DNA from: Paenibacillus marchantiae | Lineage (GTDB): Bacteria > Bacillota > Bacilli > Paenibacillales > Paenibacillaceae | Assembly (NCBI RefSeq): GCF_028771845.1 | Contig: NZ_CP118270.1 | Location: 1,550,001 to 1,614,000, forward strand | Direction: 5' to 3' | DNA length: 64,000 nucleotides | Shown: positions 43,609 through 52,466 of the stretch, one piece after another | Layout: every line of letters starts with the position of its first letter | Position numbering within the stretch: position 1 is the first letter of the stretch | Notes under the pieces: generated by a model | The model's database searches: none | What the model was told of the DNA's origin: nothing | The model's input: the letters and a program-made list of their open reading frames with translations, nothing else | Program-made: the position numbers and the translations under genes

Positions 43609-44237
43609 GGAAAAGACCTCCCTTCCTTGGAGTCTGTCCGAATGTCTTCAGGCCTGATGGAACTCACTGGCTGCAAAGCTTCTCCGGTTCGATTCACCAT
43701 CATGTACTGGATAAACAGGAATATGCCAATGTTCATGACCACATCGCCGATGCTGATCACCTGGGTCCGCGGATAAGGGCTGGACAGCGGGATGATATCA
43801 CCTAGGAATGAAAGATGTGTGGAAGCATCCATCATATAGTGCTTTGATACCGCCCCGCCTTCGCGCAGCATATCTACATAATAGGGCCCAAGAACAGCAG
43901 AGGCGTCCACGGAAACCGGCATACGCCCACCGTTCACTGCCATGACGATGAAATTGAGAAAGACACCGATCCAGATCAACGTAAAACCTTTGTAATGTCG
44001 ATTAAGCCACAAAAATGCTAGACCTGTGACATAAACGGCAGCAAACAGGTACCCGTTGATGGATGCAACCCAATCAAGCCTTTCCTGCAAGAAAAAGATG
44101 AAGAACTGGGCCAGCAGCAACAGCGGGAATATCCATCCGCCTCGCAGCTTGAGTGCTGCAAACTGGTGGAGACCATACCGAAATCCTCCCCGGAACAGTC
44201 CAACGATCAAGCCTAGCAGAATGCCGTCGTATACCAT
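43605..44237 (-). CDS. DUF5317 family membrane protein
   Basis: The 210-residue protein starts behind AGGAG and has five to six hydrophobic helices (GILLGLIVGLFRGG, WIFPLLLLAQFFIFFL, GYLFAAVYVTGLAFLWL, TLIWIGVFLNFIVMA, VVMNIGIFLFIQYMM). The polar loop NGGRMPVSVDASAVLGPYY is the most conserved-looking part and matches the DUF5317 pattern of Clostridia and Paenibacilli, where the family often lies near HD-GYP genes, as here. Function unknown. Its stop overlaps the start of the 34-aa peptide. Confidence 0.75.
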   Translation of the reverse strand: MVYDGILLGLIVGLFRGGFRYGLHQFAALKLRGGWIFPLLLLAQFFIFFLQERLDWVASINGYLFAAVYVTGLAFLWLNRHYKGFTLIWIGVFLNFIVMAVNGGRMPVSVDASAVLGPYYVDMLREGGAVSKHYMMDASTHLSFLGDIIPLSSPYPRTQVISIGDVVMNIGIFLFIQYMMVNRTGEALQPVSSIRPEDIRTDSKEGRSFP

Positions 44238-44370
44238 GATTAACTCCTGTCTTACAGATATGTGTAAATGTGATTGCGTGTTTGTGTATCTATGTTATTC
44301 GACCTTTTACTGGTAAATCCTTCAATGGAAAATATTTTTTTGAGAAGAAATTTGCAAAAAAATAAACAAA

Positions 44371-44430
44371 AAACCGCCTTTACGAACCAATGGGTCGAAT
44401 CCATTGAAAAGTTCGGTAAAGACGGCTTTA
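44371..44430 (-). terminator. Large terminator after the SLH-like gene
   Basis: AAACCGCCTTTAC pairs with GTAAAGACGGCTTT, with inner GAAC/GTTC and CAATGG/CCATTG stems. On the minus strand it is followed by TTTTTTGTTTATTTTTTT. Confidence 0.8.
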
Positions 44431-44476
44431 TATTATGTCAAAATGCGAGCTTTAATGCACCTAGCATATGTTCGAT

Positions 44477-45919
44477 TTATTCCGATTCCCCGTTGAGATA
44501 ATTGAAGAACGGGTGGTCAACCCAGAAGGTGTAACTGGAAATATCCGCATCAGGGGCGAGCTTACGGAATCCTTCCTGAATTGCCTTGGAATTCTCCTTA
44601 AGGGAGAAGGATTGTGCGTAATAGTTGCCAAGTGAAATTTTATTGTTAGCAATGACCGGATATTCCGCCAGAGCAGTCGGTGAATAATACAGCGGCTGCC
44701 ACCAGGAAGCATGGATTAAGGCAGAGGTGTCATCGCTATTCTTTTTGGCATACTTCAATATAATGTCGTTGAAACGGGCTTTGTCCGCTGTGTTATTGAA
44801 CTCGAACTGAATGTCATATTCTTTGGCGTAGGCGATGTAGTTGCCATTCTCGATCTGGGTTACTTTGTAATCCGGTGTTTCTTTGGGCTCTCCCCATTCC
44901 TTCAAATAGATGAAGGCAGATGTCTTCGGCTGGAACTGTACATCAGCATCGATGCCTTCACTGCGCAACAGTCCAATTAACTGCACCGCATGTTTAATAT
45001 CATCATGTCCGTAAGTTAAGGTCAGTTCATCGATGAAGTTGGAATTAAAGCGACTATCCTTAAGATTGTAACCTGTGACGAGATCATTCCGCAGAGCTTG
45101 ATCCACAATGGTCCGAAGCTCTGGTGCTTCTATTAAATCAGCCGTGCGATAGGCAGCGTACAATTTGGAGTAAATGTCAGCGTCGCCGGAACGGCCAATT
45201 TCATTTTTATATTTACCCTGACTGGTCAATACCCGTCCAAGCAAAATGCTGGCAAAATCGGAACTCGCTTCGCCACCCTTACGGAGAGCGGGGTACAGAC
45301 TTTCCGGAATTAGACCTGTATCGATGGCAGCGGCCAGTTCCTGCGCGGCTTGTCCCTGCACGCGGCTTGGGCTAATGCTCAGTTTTGCAAGTGCCTTTGC
45401 TGTTTTGTCTTCAGGATATGTATAGGCCAGTTCTTTGAATCCGGCTGCTTTGACTGCGATGAAGACAGCAGCATAAGTGCTCAGTTTTTCATTGGCACGA
45501 ACTTCCGTACCGGATAGGATACCATTGTTATATAAGGAAACGGCAGCTTTATAAGCTGAATCATTCGATTTCAGATCAGTAAAGGATGGCGCCTTAACTT
45601 CACTGTCACTTGCTTCATCTGTAGCAGGAGCAGCTTGATCGGCTTCAAGAATGGTAGCAATCGCCTTGATGAAGTCACCCTTCGTTAACTGTTTCGGCAA
45701 TTGGATATTGTATTTAGCTTGCAGGAATTGGGCGTAATCAGCTGCACTCTCGGTATAAACTGAAGGAGCTTGTGCTGCCGGTCCTTTAACAGCCTGTGAG
45801 GTCGTTTGTCCAGCGGAAGTGGCGGATGCTGCGGATACCGAAGCGGGCAAGCTGAGGCTGCCGAGTGTAACCGGAGCGGCGAGCAGAGCGGCCAGTGTGA
45901 TCTGGGTGATTTTTTTCAA
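44477..45919 (-). CDS. Secreted protein with degenerate SLH-like repeats
   Basis: The 480-residue protein starts at TTG 45919 behind GAGGAGG; the frame stays open far upstream but without a ribosome-binding site. The signal peptide (KKITQITLAALLAAPVTLG) is cleaved near VSA-AS. Residues about 55-200 contain repeats such as YNIQLPKQLTKGDFIKAI and AYKAAVSLYNNGILSG, like S-layer homology motifs. The C-terminal half (SALIHASWWQPLYYSPT, ISLGNYYAQSF) resembles no domain I can name. It is probably cell-wall attached. Confidence 0.7.
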   Translation of the reverse strand: MKKITQITLAALLAAPVTLGSLSLPASVSAASATSAGQTTSQAVKGPAAQAPSVYTESAADYAQFLQAKYNIQLPKQLTKGDFIKAIATILEADQAAPATDEASDSEVKAPSFTDLKSNDSAYKAAVSLYNNGILSGTEVRANEKLSTYAAVFIAVKAAGFKELAYTYPEDKTAKALAKLSISPSRVQGQAAQELAAAIDTGLIPESLYPALRKGGEASSDFASILLGRVLTSQGKYKNEIGRSGDADIYSKLYAAYRTADLIEAPELRTIVDQALRNDLVTGYNLKDSRFNSNFIDELTLTYGHDDIKHAVQLIGLLRSEGIDADVQFQPKTSAFIYLKEWGEPKETPDYKVTQIENGNYIAYAKEYDIQFEFNNTADKARFNDIILKYAKKNSDDTSALIHASWWQPLYYSPTALAEYPVIANNKISLGNYYAQSFSLKENSKAIQEGFRKLAPDADISSYTFWVDHPFFNYLNGESE

Positions 45920-46130
45920 ATGAATAGCCTCCTCAAAATAGGGTTGGAAAATAAATAAGATTGCGTTATAATTCTGACAAATCCTATCTGAATATAATAA
46001 TTGGATTGACTTTAGCATGGAGCAGCTCTGGATGTCAACGGAAAAAACCTTAGTATAGAGAGGCTTCGGAGGCTCTGTCGAAGGCAAATCAACTATTATA
46101 TTCCATTTAGTGTATACGCTCAAAGATTTA

Positions 46131-46160
46131 TTGACAAGGATCGACAGTATCCGCTAGGAT
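46131..46160 (+). promoter_or_regulatory. Promoter of the nucleoside importer operon
   Basis: TTGACA, 18-base spacer, TAGGAT, about 37 bases before the BMP lipoprotein start. No purine riboswitch was recognised in the short leader. Confidence 0.6.
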
Positions 46161-46196
46161 TATAAAAAAAGAATAGTGAAAAGGGGAATTTTCAAA

Positions 46197-47228
46197 ATGA
46201 AAAGAGGTTTATCGTTCGTCTTATCGATCATCATGTTGGCTATATTGCTGGCGGCTTGTGGAAATTCTGCTTCCAAAGACGAACAATCGGCCCAAGGTGG
46301 CGACAGTGAAAAATCACTGCGCATGGCGCTTGTACTTCCTGAAAAAATCGGGGTAAACCCGTTCTTCGTACAGATGGATGAAGGTTTCAAAAAAGCAGGC
46401 GAGGAATTCAAGGTAGATACCAAAACGATTGAATCGACTGACCCGGCAGCATTTGAGCAAAACCTGCGTGCTGCAGTTGCTGAGAACTATGATCTGATCA
46501 TTACAGCGACATTCCAGGCAGAAGATGCACTGAAGAAAGTGGCTGCCGAAAATCCGGACAAGTCCTTTGCCGTTGTAGACACAACGGTGGATCTACCGAA
46601 CGTACGTAGCGTTGGTTTCCATGAATATGAAGGAGCATACCTGCTTGGTGCAGCTGCCGGACTGTCTACGAAAACAGACAAAGTCGGTATGATTGCCGCG
46701 ATGGACGTTCCATTGATCAAGAAATATACAGAAGGTTTCAAAGCTGGTCTGGAATCGGTTAACCCGAAAGCGGAATTCCTTGTGAACTACGTTGGTGGAT
46801 TTAACGACCCGGCCAAAGCCAAAGAGCTTGCGTTGGTACAATTCGGCAAAGGTGCTGACTTCATTGCCGCAGCATCCGCTGTAGGGGATCTGGGCGTGTT
46901 CGAAGCCGCGAAAGAAAAAGGCTTCTATACTTCCGGTCAGGATACGGACCGTACCGTTGAAGATCCGGAACATATCGTATTATCTCAATTAAAGTCGACT
47001 GATACAGTTTCTTACCAGACGGTGAAAGACTTCGTTGAAGGAAACTTCAAGGCGGGCGCTGTGAACTATGGCTTGAAAGAAGATGGCGTAGGCCTGACTT
47101 ACGTAACACGTGATAGCGAAACTCCATTGAATGCTTTTGTTGGACAAGAAGTTATCGACAAGGTTAAAGCAATCAAGGATGATATCGTATCCGGCAAAAT
47201 CGTTGTGAAAGATCCATTGCAACAGTAG
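46197..47228 (+). CDS. BMP/PnrA-type nucleoside-binding lipoprotein
   Basis: The 343-residue lipoprotein starts at ATG 46197 behind AAAAGGGG, with lipobox LLAAC. The BMP domain shows ALVLPEKIGVNPFFVQMDEGFKKA, RSVGFHEYEGAYLLGAAAGLST and GADFIAAASAVGDLGVFEAAKEKGFY, the arrangement of PnrA, Med and YufN nucleoside receptors. It is the binding component for the ATPase and two permeases that follow. Guanosine or other purine nucleosides are the likely ligands. Confidence 0.92.
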   Translation: MKRGLSFVLSIIMLAILLAACGNSASKDEQSAQGGDSEKSLRMALVLPEKIGVNPFFVQMDEGFKKAGEEFKVDTKTIESTDPAAFEQNLRAAVAENYDLIITATFQAEDALKKVAAENPDKSFAVVDTTVDLPNVRSVGFHEYEGAYLLGAAAGLSTKTDKVGMIAAMDVPLIKKYTEGFKAGLESVNPKAEFLVNYVGGFNDPAKAKELALVQFGKGADFIAAASAVGDLGVFEAAKEKGFYTSGQDTDRTVEDPEHIVLSQLKSTDTVSYQTVKDFVEGNFKAGAVNYGLKEDGVGLTYVTRDSETPLNAFVGQEVIDKVKAIKDDIVSGKIVVKDPLQQ

Positions 47229-47267
47229 TATTGTTTGTTTCATAGGATTGAGTAATTGAGTTGATCA

Positions 47268-47297
47268 GCCGGCTGCCCGATCAGGCAGCCGGTTTTG
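47268..47297 (+). terminator. Hairpin between BMP lipoprotein and ATPase genes
   Basis: CCGGCTGCC pairs with GGCAGCCGG and is followed by TTTT. It probably acts as a partial terminator, making more binding protein than transporter, a common arrangement in ABC operons. Confidence 0.7.
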
Positions 47298-47332
47298 CTG
47301 CTATTTAAGACCGAGAGGAGAGAACGCGAGAT

Positions 47333-48832
47333 ATGCTGTTGGAGATGGAGCAGATTACGAAGAAATACGGCGGCTTCACCGCTAACCGGGACATCCGTTT
47401 TAATTTGCGAGAAGGAGAGATTCATGCCCTCGTGGGTGAGAACGGCGCTGGTAAGACAACCCTGATGCGTATGTTGTATGGAATGGAGCAACCGACATCA
47501 GGCACAATCAAAGTTCGTGGACGCGAGGTCAGCTTCGCAACTCCGTCTCAGGCCATGGCAAGTGGTATCGGCATGGTGCATCAGCATTTCATGCTGTTTC
47601 CTTCCTTTACGGTTGCCGAGAACATCGTGATTGGCCGTGAACCGTCTGCGGCAGGGGTATTTGATCGCAAACAGGCGGCGGCCCAGGTGAATGAATTGGG
47701 CAGAACGTATGGCATGCCAGTTGATCCGTGGAAAAAAGTATTTGAATGCCCTCTGGGCATGCAGCAGCGTGTTGAAATTCTCAAGGTGCTGCATCAGGGC
47801 GCGGACATCATTATATTGGATGAACCATCAGCGGTACTGACACCGCTGGAAGTGAAAGAACTACTCGCGAATATGAAATCCCTTGCCAAGTTGGGCAAAA
47901 CCTTTGTATTGATCACGCACAAGCTGCAGGAAGTTATGGATGTGGCAGACCGGATCACGGTTCTTCGTGATGGTCAGGTGACAGGTACATTGGAAGCAAA
48001 AGACACGAATGTAGAGGAACTGTCCCGCCTGATGGTAGGGCGTGAGCTGGTTCGCATGGACAAGCAGCCATCCGTTCCGGGAGAAGCTGTGCTTCAGGTG
48101 GAAGCGGTAAACTTGTCAGGGGCAGAGGACCGTTCTGCACTCAAGGATATCCATTTGCAAGTTCGGAAAGGCGAGGTCGTTGGAATTGCGGGTATTTCCG
48201 GCAACGGCCAGTCTGAACTGATCCAGATCATTGCGGGACTACGCAAGGCAGATAGCGGCCGCGTCCTACTGTCAGGGCAGGATACAACCAATTGGCCAGT
48301 GCGGCGCATTCGGGAGCATGGACTTGCCCATATCCCGGAAGACCGTTATATGTGGGGAGCGGCGAAGGATGCGAGCGTTCGTGAAAATGGACTGATGGGC
48401 CACCATCACCGGCTTCAATCACGCGGTATCATTAAAGCGAAGGCAGCACGGACCATGGTGGAGAACTGGATCAAGCAGTTCAGCATCAAAACCGGTTCTG
48501 CGGAAACGAAGGCGCAGTTCCTATCTGGCGGTAACTTGCAGAAGTTGATTGCTGCGCGTGAGTTTGCCCAGGATACGCCGTTTCTGATTGCGGCTGAACC
48601 TACGCGGGGTGTAGACATCGGAGCGATGGAGACCATCCACGCTGAATTGCTGCGCAAACGGAATGAGGGTGCGGGTATTCTGCTCGTTTCCTCCGAATTG
48701 TCCGAGATTTTGCAATTATCGGATCGGATCATTGTCATGTATGAAGGCGGAATTGCCGGGGAACTGAAGGCAGATGAAGCAACAGAAGAACAGATCAGCT
48801 TGTTGATGGCAGGAGGGAAAGAGCGGATATGA
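47333..48832 (+). CDS. nupO: Nucleoside ABC transporter ATPase (YufO-like, two ATPase domains)
   Basis: The 499-residue tandem ATPase starts MLLEMEQITKKYGGF. Domain 1 has Walker A GENGAGKTT, a degenerate signature (CPLGMQQRVEIL) and Walker B IIILDEPSAVLTP. Domain 2 has GISGNGQSE in place of Walker A, signature FLSGGNLQKLIAARE and AAEPTRGVDIG. This asymmetric pattern is shared with ribose and nucleoside importers (RbsA/YufO). It overlaps the start of the first permease by four bases. Confidence 0.92.
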   Translation: MLLEMEQITKKYGGFTANRDIRFNLREGEIHALVGENGAGKTTLMRMLYGMEQPTSGTIKVRGREVSFATPSQAMASGIGMVHQHFMLFPSFTVAENIVIGREPSAAGVFDRKQAAAQVNELGRTYGMPVDPWKKVFECPLGMQQRVEILKVLHQGADIIILDEPSAVLTPLEVKELLANMKSLAKLGKTFVLITHKLQEVMDVADRITVLRDGQVTGTLEAKDTNVEELSRLMVGRELVRMDKQPSVPGEAVLQVEAVNLSGAEDRSALKDIHLQVRKGEVVGIAGISGNGQSELIQIIAGLRKADSGRVLLSGQDTTNWPVRRIREHGLAHIPEDRYMWGAAKDASVRENGLMGHHHRLQSRGIIKAKAARTMVENWIKQFSIKTGSAETKAQFLSGGNLQKLIAAREFAQDTPFLIAAEPTRGVDIGAMETIHAELLRKRNEGAGILLVSSELSEILQLSDRIIVMYEGGIAGELKADEATEEQISLLMAGGKERI

Positions 48833-49896
48833 ATCGGGTAAAAGAAACACTTCGCGGACTCATACAGCCGCTGCTTGCCGTATTCATCGGTTTACTGGCA
48901 GGTGCTGTAGCCATTCTGATCGTTGGCGGGTCCGTGGTGGATACGTATGCGGAGATGTGGAAAGGGGCCTTCGGCAACTTCTACTTCTTCACTAACACAC
49001 TGGCACGTTCGACGCCCATTATTCTTGCGGGGCTGGGCGTAGCACTGGCGTTCCGCGCCGGATTTTTCAACATGGGTGCAGAAGGACAGATGGTTCTTGG
49101 CGGACTTAGTGCAGCGCTGACGGCGCTCTACCTGCCGGGTCCAGGCTGGTTTGTCTGTATTGCAGCCATTGTGGCGGGGATCATCGCCGGTGGGGTCTGG
49201 TCGCTGTTTGCAGGTTGGCTGGATGCCCGCTTTGGCATGAATCTGTTGATCACAACACTGCTGCTCAACTATATTGCGATTTATTTTGGAGGATACATGG
49301 TATCCTACCCGTTTAAAGACCGTACAGGATCAGCGGCAATGGCCCAGACGCCAATGATTGATCAGAGTGTCTGGCTGCCGAAGCTGTTCCAGGGTATGGG
49401 ACTGCATGCTGGATTCATCATTGCTATTGTGGCGGCGATTCTCATCTACTGGTTCACACACAAGACAGTAACTGGTTATGAGATCCGCATGTTGGGTAGC
49501 AACCCTTCGTTTGCAACATATGGCGGCGTGCGCCGCATTCGCATGATGATGCTGTCCATGATCATCAGTGGTGGACTTGCAGGTCTTGCGGGTGCAGGGG
49601 AAGTGCTGGGTACACAGTATCGTTTCCTTGATGGATCGTTGTCATCTGCAAGTTATGCATGGAGCGGCATTATGGCGACATTGCTTGCCCGCTCGCATCC
49701 GCTAGGAACAGCTGTGGCGGCAATCCTGCTTGCAGCGTTGCAGACAGGTGCCATGGGGATGGAACGGAATACGGATGTGCCGCTGGAAGTCGGCAGTGTC
49801 ATCCAAGCGGTATTGACGTTATTTGTATCGGCTCAGATCGGATATTCATTCCTGAAGCGGAGAAAGGAGAAAAAGTCCAATGCAACAACTGTTTGA
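48829..49896 (+). CDS. nupP: Nucleoside ABC transporter permease (YufP-like)
   Basis: The 355-residue permease of the BPD_transp_2 family has about ten helices. FRAGFFNMGAEGQMVLGGLSAAL is the conserved region, followed by LITTLLLNYIAIYFGGYM and GGVRRIRMMMLSMIISGGLAGLAGAGEVLG. It is translationally coupled to the ATPase (ATGA-like overlap) and to the next permease (17-base overlap). Confidence 0.92.
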   Translation: MNRVKETLRGLIQPLLAVFIGLLAGAVAILIVGGSVVDTYAEMWKGAFGNFYFFTNTLARSTPIILAGLGVALAFRAGFFNMGAEGQMVLGGLSAALTALYLPGPGWFVCIAAIVAGIIAGGVWSLFAGWLDARFGMNLLITTLLLNYIAIYFGGYMVSYPFKDRTGSAAMAQTPMIDQSVWLPKLFQGMGLHAGFIIAIVAAILIYWFTHKTVTGYEIRMLGSNPSFATYGGVRRIRMMMLSMIISGGLAGLAGAGEVLGTQYRFLDGSLSSASYAWSGIMATLLARSHPLGTAVAAILLAALQTGAMGMERNTDVPLEVGSVIQAVLTLFVSAQIGYSFLKRRKEKKSNATTV

Positions 49897-50803
49897 TGCA
49901 GCCATGTTTGGCTCTACTCTGCGGATTATGACGCCGATCCTGCTTGCAGCGCTCGGTGGGGCTTTATGCTCTCGTGTCGGTCTGTTCAACGTGGGTCTGG
50001 AAGGACTCGTACTGATCGGTGCTTTCTCCGCTATTGTCGGTAACTATCTGTTCGGCAATGTACTGTTGGCTGTAATATTTTCTATTGTGATCGTCATGTT
50101 GTTCTCTGCGCTATTTGCCTTTATCAGTATTAATCTGAAGGCCAACGCCATTGTGGTCGGGATCTCGCTTAACTTTCTGGCCACAGGACTGACGACTTTT
50201 GCGCTGCGGGCGATTTTTGATGTAAAAGGTGCTTACTATGACAAGGATATGGTGGGACTCCCCAAATGGGACATTCCTCTTATTAAGGACATTCCGTGGG
50301 TAGGCGATGTTATCTCAGGGCATAGCCCGCTCGTATATCTCGGGATTATTATCGTGATTGCCTTGCAGTTTTATCTGTTCAAAAGTGTCTCCGGTTTCCG
50401 TCTTCGTTCCGTGGGTGAGAATCCGGTAGCGGCACAAAGTATCGGCATCAAGGTGCGCGGCATTCAATATGGTGCAGTTCTGATGTGCGGCGTATTGTGC
50501 GCCTTGGCGGGTGCACAGTTATCGCTCGGTCAGGTTACGATGTTTACCGAGGGTATGACCGCAGGTCGCGGCTTCATCGCATTGGTAGCGACCATGCTGG
50601 GTCAAGCGAATCCGCTCGGCGTTATGGGGTCCAGTGTGCTGTTCGGGTTCATGGAAGCTCTTAGTATCCGACTGCAGGGCTTTGCGCTGCCAACTCACTT
50701 TACCATGATGCTGCCGTATATTGTGACACTGGTGGCGATGTTCTTCTTCAAGGACCGTACTTATGCACAAGATGCACTGAAAGCGGGCGGAAGCTCGCGT
50801 TAA
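49880..50803 (+). CDS. nupQ: Nucleoside ABC transporter permease (YufQ-like)
   Basis: The 307-residue second permease of the pair shows GGALCSRVGLFNVGLEGLVLIGAFSAIVG, NAIVVGISLNFLATGLTTF and GAQLSLGQVTMFTEGMTAGRGFIALVATMLG, characteristic of YufQ-like subunits. It starts inside the end of the preceding gene. The operon continues after 46 bases with the SuoX-like gene. Confidence 0.92.
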   Translation: MQQLFDAAMFGSTLRIMTPILLAALGGALCSRVGLFNVGLEGLVLIGAFSAIVGNYLFGNVLLAVIFSIVIVMLFSALFAFISINLKANAIVVGISLNFLATGLTTFALRAIFDVKGAYYDKDMVGLPKWDIPLIKDIPWVGDVISGHSPLVYLGIIIVIALQFYLFKSVSGFRLRSVGENPVAAQSIGIKVRGIQYGAVLMCGVLCALAGAQLSLGQVTMFTEGMTAGRGFIALVATMLGQANPLGVMGSSVLFGFMEALSIRLQGFALPTHFTMMLPYIVTLVAMFFFKDRTYAQDALKAGGSSR

Positions 50804-50849
50804 ATCCTGAATGTTATGCTTGAAGCATATAAAGAAGGAGGAATCACGC

Positions 50850-51521
50850 TTGCATAATAAGGCTGAACGTCTGAAAAAAACGAAAAGCCCGGCACCCAAA
50901 GCGGGTGCTGAGCACGGAGACCGACTGCCACCGGGGCAGGTACTGACCGAGAAATTCCCGATTCTACATGAAGGTGAAGTGCCGGAATACGACCTTTCCA
51001 CCTGGGATTTGAAGGTATTCGGTGAAGTTGAAGAGGAGAAGGTGTTCTCCTTCGCCGAGCTTCAGGGGATGCCTCAAGTGAACACGGTGAGCGATATTCA
51101 TTGTGTTACCCGCTGGTCGAAGTTTGATACACCATGGGAAGGCATACGGTTCTCGGATTTCATCAAGCTACTTGGCGTCAAACCGGAAGCAAAATATGTT
51201 ATGATCCACGCGGATCATGATTATGAAACGAATGTTCCGCTCGAAGAACTGATGCATGATGATGTATTGCTTGCTTTTAAATTTAACGGTGAGCCGCTCA
51301 CACCAAAGCACGGTTATCCGCTGCGCTTGGTTGTTCCACAACTCTACTTCTGGAAGAGTGCGAAGTGGATACGGGGTCTGGAATTCATGAAAGAAGATCG
51401 CAATGGCTTCTGGGAAGTCAATGGTTTCCATCATTTTGCCGATCCGTTCAAGGAGCAGCGCTTCTCTGGTGAAGATATTCCGATTCCGGAAGACGAATGG
51501 ACGAAGAAGGAGTTTGATTAA
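50850..51521 (+). CDS. SuoX-like molybdopterin-dependent oxidoreductase
   Basis: The 223-residue protein starts at TTG 50850 behind AAGGAGG. It comprises essentially one oxidoreductase molybdopterin-binding domain. SDIHCVTRWSKFDTPWEGI carries the Cys expected to ligate molybdenum, and LPLRLVVPQLYFWKSAKWIRGLEFM-type sequence follows. The C-terminus is WEVNGFHHFADPF...EQRFSG. No Tat signal is seen, so it is cytoplasmic, like Bacillus YuiH. Its presence inside a nucleoside uptake operon is unusual; a role in purine or base oxidation is speculation. Confidence 0.85.
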   Translation: MHNKAERLKKTKSPAPKAGAEHGDRLPPGQVLTEKFPILHEGEVPEYDLSTWDLKVFGEVEEEKVFSFAELQGMPQVNTVSDIHCVTRWSKFDTPWEGIRFSDFIKLLGVKPEAKYVMIHADHDYETNVPLEELMHDDVLLAFKFNGEPLTPKHGYPLRLVVPQLYFWKSAKWIRGLEFMKEDRNGFWEVNGFHHFADPFKEQRFSGEDIPIPEDEWTKKEFD

Positions 51522-51522
51522 G

Positions 51523-52281
51523 ATGTTGATGCCTATTTTGCAAATTCATTCCGAAGATATGCCTGCATATGCCATTGTCTGTGGTGATCCGGCACGTGCG
51601 GAGAAAATTTCCCGCAAGCTGGAGCAGGCGAGAGAACTGGCGTTCAGCCGGGAGTATCGCACGTTTGTAGGATTGTATGAAGGTGTACAAATGGCCGTGG
51701 TCAGCCATGGCGTAGGTTCACCAGGAGCAGCTGTCTGCTTCGAAGAACTGATCCGGGCAGGGGTAACGACCCTGATTCGTGTAGGTACAGCGGGCTCGTA
51801 CACAACGGATTATCCAGCGGGCAGCGTAATCGTCAGCACGGCCGCTGTGCGTACGGACGGGCTGACACGTCAGCTGGTACCAGATGGTTTCCCTGCGGTA
51901 GCGGACCTTGGTGTTACACAAGCGTTAATCGAGGCAACTCGTGAGCATGCAAGTGCAGCGAAAGCTTCAAGTGCGGGTAAAGTTGGCGTGGGCATTACCG
52001 TTACGCTGGATGCATTCTTCACAGGAGTTGAAGAGATTCCTCATCGCAAGTACAAGCAGGCGGGTGCTCTTGCCGCTGAGATGGAAATTGCCGCGCTCTA
52101 CATCGTCAGCACACTGCGCGGCGCTCGTGCCGGGGCTATTGTCGCTATCGATGGATTCGCAGACAGCGACCTGGCCGCCGAGTATGATCCGCATACAAAT
52201 GCGGTAGCTGATGCTGTTGAGCGTGAGATCGAAGCGGCACTGCGTGCATTGGCTGTACTGGCTCGTCAGGATCAGTCGTAA
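51523..52281 (+). CDS. Nucleoside phosphorylase (PNP/UDP family, uridine phosphorylase-like)
   Basis: The 252-residue enzyme would split imported nucleosides with phosphate into base and ribose-1-phosphate. ATG 51523 lies one base after the previous stop, with GAAGGAG upstream. Phosphate-site motif GDPARAEKI, then VSHGVGSPGAAVCFEELI, LIRVGTAGSYTTDYPAGSVIV and the nucleoside-binding AAEMEIAALYIV identify the trimeric/hexameric PNP_UDP_1 family. It completes the importer operon. Purine versus pyrimidine preference cannot be decided from sequence alone. Confidence 0.9.
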   Translation: MLMPILQIHSEDMPAYAIVCGDPARAEKISRKLEQARELAFSREYRTFVGLYEGVQMAVVSHGVGSPGAAVCFEELIRAGVTTLIRVGTAGSYTTDYPAGSVIVSTAAVRTDGLTRQLVPDGFPAVADLGVTQALIEATREHASAAKASSAGKVGVGITVTLDAFFTGVEEIPHRKYKQAGALAAEMEIAALYIVSTLRGARAGAIVAIDGFADSDLAAEYDPHTNAVADAVEREIEAALRALAVLARQDQS

Positions 52282-52367
52282 AGCTGAGATCATCAGGGTA
52301 TTTTGTATTACTACTGCTGGTAAAATTGCAAAATAAGCAAATGATGTCCATCTGAGATGGACAATAT

Positions 52368-52416
52368 AAAAGGGCGTCCCATAAGGTCATGTTCATGACT
52401 TTGGGATGCCCTTTTG
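52368..52416. terminator. Bidirectional terminator
   Basis: AAAGGGCGTCCC pairs with GGGATGCCCTTT, with an inner GTCATG/CATGAC stem. It separates the nucleoside operon from the convergent LysR gene. Confidence 0.85.
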
Positions 52417-52466
52417 AGTTTGAGATAGAAGCGACTGTTGCTATATTGGAAGGTGCAATCGATTCG

